A DNA stretch of 16,334 nucleotides from DASSUC01 sp035649895 (lineage in GTDB: Bacteria > Actinomycetota > Actinomycetes > Mycobacteriales > Micromonosporaceae): NCBI GenBank assembly GCA_035649895.1, contig DASRIS010000028.1, positions 1 through 16,334 of the forward strand, given 5' to 3'. Positions 14,701 through 16,334 of the stretch are shown piece after piece. Made by a program: the position numbers and the translations under genes. Each line of letters starts with the position of its first letter. Positions within the stretch are counted from its first letter, which is position 1. Below the pieces are notes generated by a model. The model made no database searches, had not been told where the DNA came from, and saw only the letters and a list, made by a program, of their open reading frames with translations.

Positions 14701-16334
14701 CGGCGGCAGGGCGGCCCAGTCGACGCGGTACAGCGCATCCCGCGCCACCGCGCCAGACCCGTCGAGCTGCGCGGTGTCCACCGGCCGCAGTACCAGCGAC
14801 CGCACCGCCGCGACCGGTGTGCCGGTGGGGTCGGCGGCGTGCAGGGCCAGCTCGTCCGCCTCGCCTGGGGTGATCTGCACGCGAAGCGCGACGGCGCCAG
14901 CGGCCAGCAGCGACACTCCGGACCACACGAACGGCAGCCGTACCCCGCCGGCCCGTTCCCCGGCACCGAACCCGTACGCGTGCAGGGCGGCGTCGAGCAG
15001 CGCCGGATGGATGCCGTACCGGCCGGCCTCACCGCGGACCGGGTCCGGCAGGCTCACCTCGGCGAAGACCTGCGCGCCGCGGCGCCATGCGGCGGTCATC
15101 CCGCAGAACGCGTCGCCGTACCCGTAGCCGGCCTCGGCGGCGGCCGGGTAGAACCCGGACACGTCCACCGCCTCGGCCCCGACCGGCGGCCAGACGGTCA
15201 GGTCCGGGTGCCCGACGGCGGGAGCGTACGGCGACAGCACGCCCTCGGCGTGGCAGGTCCACGGCTGGTCCGCGGGCGCGTCCTCGGCCCGGGAGTAGAC
15301 CCGCAGCTCCCGCTCGCCGCCGCTGTCCGGTGCGGCGACCACGACCTGCAGGTGCACGGCATCCTGTGGTGCCGGCAGCACCAGCGGGGCCTGCAGGGTC
15401 AGCTCCCGCAGGTGCGAGCAGCCGACCTGGTCTCCGGCCCGGATGGCCAGCTCGACGAAGCCTGTACCAGGCATCAGGGCGGTACCGGCAACGGCGTGGT
15501 CGGCCAGCCAGGGGTGGGAACGCAGCGACAGCCGGCCGGTCAGCAGCAGCCCGTCCCCCGCGGCCAGCGGCACCGCGGCGCCGAGCAGGGGATGGTCGGC
15601 GCTGGTCAGCCCGGCGGCGGCGACGTCCGCGACCCGGTCGGGCGCCTGGAGCCAGAACCACTGCCGCTGGAACGGGTACGTCGGCAGGTCCACCGGCGCC
15701 ACGGTGCGGCCGGCGAACACCGCCGCCCAGTCCACCGTCACCCCGCCCACCCACAGCTGCGCCGCGCTGGCAAGGAACCGTGCCGGTCCACCGTCGTCAC
15801 GGCGCAGCGTGCCGGTCACCACGCCGCACGTGTCAACCGTCTCCAGGATGTCCTGCACGCTCACGGTCAGCACCGGGTGCGCGGACACCTCCACAAAGCA
15901 GGTGTGGCCCAGCTCCACCGCGGTCCGCACGGCCGCCTCGAACAGCACTGGGGACCGCATGTTCGCATACCAGTACTCGCCGCCCATCGCGGCTCCGTCC
16001 AGCACCTGCCCGGTGACCGTCGAGATCACCGGCACCGCGGCGGCCCTTGGGGCGAGCGGCGCGAAGGCGGCCAGGTACTCCTCCCGCAGCGGCTCCACCT
16101 GCGGCGAGTGCGACCCGAACGACGTCGGCACCCGGCTGGCCCGGACGCTGCGCTCCTCGGCGCGGGCAAGCAGCGCGTCCAGCAGCACCGGGTCGCCGGA
16201 GACGACTGAGCTATGTGGACCGTTGACCCCCGCCACGAGCCCTTCGCCGGGCAGCTCGTCCAGCCACTCCGCGACCACACCGGCCGGCGCCGCTACCGAC
16301 ACCAGCCCACCCCGACCCATCAACACGCTCGAGA
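11776..16334 (-). CDS. PKS gene A, 3' part: AT(partial)-DH-ER-KR-ACP, fully reducing module (5' end outside window)
   Basis: This is the C-terminal part of a modular type I polyketide synthase. About 1519 codons are visible and the reading frame is still open at the right edge. Residue numbers here count from the GTG codon at 16326, which is internal to an AT and is not a true start. Domain order is AT C-terminal half (1-225), DH (243-515, His277 and Asp445), KR structural half (528-735), ER (738-1053), KR catalytic half (1057-1245; Lys1171, Ser1195, Tyr1208, Asn1212), ACP (1332-1420, phosphopantetheine Ser1381) and a C-terminal docking domain (1438-1516). All three reductive domains keep their key residues, so the module should reduce the beta-keto group fully to methylene. 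The cytosolic multienzyme should pass its chain to gene B, whose start codon overlaps this stop codon (ATGA). Family assignment is certain; the AT substrate is not. Confidence 0.97.
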   Translation of the reverse strand, partial: SSVLMGRGGLVSVAAPAGVVAEWLDELPGEGLVAGVNGPHSSVVSGDPVLLDALLARAEERSVRASRVPTSFGSHSPQVEPLREEYLAAFAPLAPRAAAVPVISTVTGQVLDGAAMGGEYWYANMRSPVLFEAAVRTAVELGHTCFVEVSAHPVLTVSVQDILETVDTCGVVTGTLRRDDGGPARFLASAAQLWVGGVTVDWAAVFAGRTVAPVDLPTYPFQRQWFWLQAPDRVADVAAAGLTSADHPLLGAAVPLAAGDGLLLTGRLSLRSHPWLADHAVAGTALMPGTGFVELAIRAGDQVGCSHLRELTLQAPLVLPAPQDAVHLQVVVAAPDSGGERELRVYSRAEDAPADQPWTCHAEGVLSPYAPAVGHPDLTVWPPVGAEAVDVSGFYPAAAEAGYGYGDAFCGMTAAWRRGAQVFAEVSLPDPVRGEAGRYGIHPALLDAALHAYGFGAGERAGGVRLPFVWSGVSLLAAGAVALRVQITPGEADELALHAADPTGTPVAAVRSLVLRPVDTAQLDGSGAVARDALYRVDWAALPPAGAQPPAGWAVLGDDALTGGAAQAYPDLKALVAAAGNGTRPPATVLLPLLATGPAAPAGELSQLQSEVGEAVTAALAALQGWLAADPLCSTRLVIVTRGAVATRVGEDVVDLVHAPAWGLVRTAQTEHPDRFLLVDLDPAAEDPGPGLAAAVAAALAAGEPQVAVRGGEVLAARLARAGASGGGALVPPDGVRAWRLDTVGSGTLEGLALVPFPEAVAPLGVGQVRVEVRTAGVNFRDVLVGLGMVPGQEGMGSEAAGVVLEVGEGVTGLSVGDRVMGVVEGAFGPVAVADRRMLAPMPVGWSFVQAAAVPVVFLTAYFGLVDVAGVRSGERVLVHAGAGGVGMAAVQLARHLGAEVYATASPAKWGVLRDLGLAGSRIASSRSLEFVERVWDASGGGGVDVVLNCLAREFVDASLGLLGDGGRFLELGKTDIRDPGQVAAAHPGVAYHPYSLGEAGPDRISQLLSEVLVLFEQGALQPLPVTTWDVRRAGEAFRFMSQARHVGKVVLTMPPRLDPAGTVLVTGGTGTLGGLAARHLVHAHGVRHLLLTSRQGMRAPGAAELVEELAQAGATVTVEACDAADGAAMAAALAGIPGGRPLTGVVHAAGALDDGVVESLTGDQVRRVLRPKVDAALNLHMLTRHLDLAMFVLYSSAAGVLGGAGQGNYAAANVFLDALAAHRHARGLVASSLAWGLWAETSALTSSMDRSEQGRASRSGVVALSAEDGAALFDAAYRTGLPLAVPIRLDLATVRSRAQSGAEVVPPLLRGLVSGAARRLALGAAVPAGGPTLAERLAGLNPADREHLVLDLVRTHAAAVLGHASAQAVSSHRPFKSLGFDSLTAVELRNRLNIATGLRLPATTVFDHPNPAVLARHIVALVAPDAGAGPAGPAAGSGQDPDEAEIRRVLASIPLARLRQAGLMPALLDLTRADAAPVELSEEEPTVAIDSMEVDDLVRMALGDSAPLTAPDPAESR
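11779..12015 (-). other. C-terminal docking domain of gene A
   Basis: The last roughly 75 residues after the ACP contain a helical region (EIRRVLASIPLARLRQAG) and end with the docking helix IDSMEVDDLVRMALG. This is the common actinobacterial class-1 type, which binds the N-terminal coiled coil of the next PKS protein. Here that should be NDKVVAALRASLTEAERLRR of gene B. Partner choice is inferred from family patterns and gene order. Confidence 0.88.
11784..11788 (-). promoter_or_regulatory. Ribosome-binding site of gene B, inside the end of gene A
   Basis: GGAG(T) on the minus strand lies five bases upstream of the ATG at 11779 and overlaps the last codons of gene A. Together with the ATGA start-stop overlap it points to translational coupling between A and B. 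Confidence 0.7.
12067..12333 (-). other. ACP domain of gene A
   Basis: This acyl carrier domain has the phosphopantetheine attachment motif LGFDSLTAVELRNRL at Ser1381. It holds the growing chain of the fully reducing module and transfers it across the protein boundary to the first KS of gene B. Confidence 0.96.
12592..13158 (-). other. KR catalytic half of gene A, B-type, active
   Basis: The NADPH motif is GGTGTLG. The complete LDD motif (GALDDGV), together with Leu rather than Trp three residues before the catalytic Ser, marks a B-type ketoreductase. Lys1171, Ser1195, Tyr1208 and Asn1212 are present. Its structural half lies upstream at 14745-14122, before the ER, as usual in DH-ER-KR modules. 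Confidence 0.93.
13168..14115 (-). other. ER domain of gene A (enoylreductase, NADPH-dependent)
   Basis: This medium-chain-reductase-type enoylreductase sits between the two halves of the KR. It has the N-terminal GVNFRDVLVGLGM motif, the nucleotide-binding HAGAGGVGMAAVQLA (residues 878-892) and KWGVLRDLG. It reduces the alpha-beta double bond. Most of its coding sequence (about 14165-13430) has codon use unlike the surrounding DNA, with more TTT, GTT, GAT, TTG and GGG codons. Confidence 0.95.
14782..15600 (-). other. DH domain of gene A, catalytic residues present
   Basis: This dehydratase follows the AT. The HxxxGxxxxP motif is intact (DHAVAGTALMPG, His277), and the second catalytic residue lies in HPALLDAALH (Asp445). 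The common YGPxFxG element is altered to YGDAFCGM. It should dehydrate the beta-hydroxy intermediate before enoyl reduction in the same module. Confidence 0.93.
15652..16334 (-). other. AT domain of gene A (C-terminal half), atypical FGSH specificity motif
   Basis: The GHSxGE serine motif lies beyond the window. The visible part includes NGPHSSVVSG, SHSPQVEPL and the end motif VDLPTYPFQRQWFWL. At the site where methylmalonyl-specific ATs usually read YASH and malonyl-specific ones HAFH, this domain reads FGSH (16119-16108). The flanks resemble the methylmalonyl group more than the malonyl group. The substrate may be methylmalonyl-CoA or a bulkier extender; this is inference. Confidence 0.85.

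Noticed and set aside
12079..16209. Very long plus-strand open frame of more than 1300 codons
   Set aside because: It is antisense to PKS gene A. Its translation is rich in Arg, His, Gln and Gly with no recognisable domain, and such frames arise from the extreme G/C third-position bias of the real gene.
16318..16326. GTG at 16326 or ATG at 16320 as the true start of gene A
   Set aside because: Both lie inside a conserved AT stretch (VLMGRGGLVSV) and the frame is open upstream to the window edge, so the gene begins outside the window.

Overview
The window is an interior slice of a modular type I (cis-AT) polyketide synthase (PKS) locus from a very GC-rich actinomycete. The near-exclusive use of G/C-ending codons, the textbook actinobacterial PKS domains and the class-1 docking peptides all point that way. 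The genus cannot be fixed from sequence alone; a Streptomyces or Micromonosporaceae-type host would be typical. All real genes lie on the minus strand, so transcription and assembly run from right to left.

Layout in biosynthetic order. (1) Positions 16334-11776: the 3' part of PKS gene A, cut by the right edge inside an acyltransferase (AT). Its visible module reads AT(partial)-DH-KR(structural half)-ER-KR(catalytic half)-ACP and ends in a C-terminal docking domain. (2) Positions 11779-1196: a complete 3527-residue bimodular PKS gene B, with an ATG overlapping the stop of gene A (ATGA). It reads docking-KS-AT-KR-ACP / KS-AT-DH-KR(dead)-ACP-docking. (3) A 67-bp gap with a good ribosome-binding site. 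(4) Positions 1128-1: the 5' end of PKS gene C (docking domain plus most of a KS), open to the left edge. No loading module, thioesterase, tailoring, resistance or regulatory gene is present.

Docking-domain styles and gene order agree on the path A -> B -> C. The predicted segment of the growing chain is a fully reduced unit from A, a beta-hydroxy unit from B module 1 (malonyl-like AT, B-type KR), and an alpha-methyl-beta-keto unit from B module 2 (methylmalonyl AT, KR destroyed). It is handed to the KS of gene C.

The most notable points are in gene B. The module-2 KR has lost its catalytic Lys, Ser, Tyr and Asn through two in-frame deletions, and its structural half carries a 27-bp tandem repeat, yet the DH in the same module keeps its catalytic His and Asp. 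The module-1 AT has a hybrid YPFH specificity motif and sits in a block of unusual codon usage. A 15-bp repeat encodes a glycine-rich KS-AT linker. An ER-coding block in gene A has similar odd codon use, suggesting mosaic assembly by recombination. A short odd-length palindrome (CCACWGTGG) also recurs across the window more often than chance would predict.
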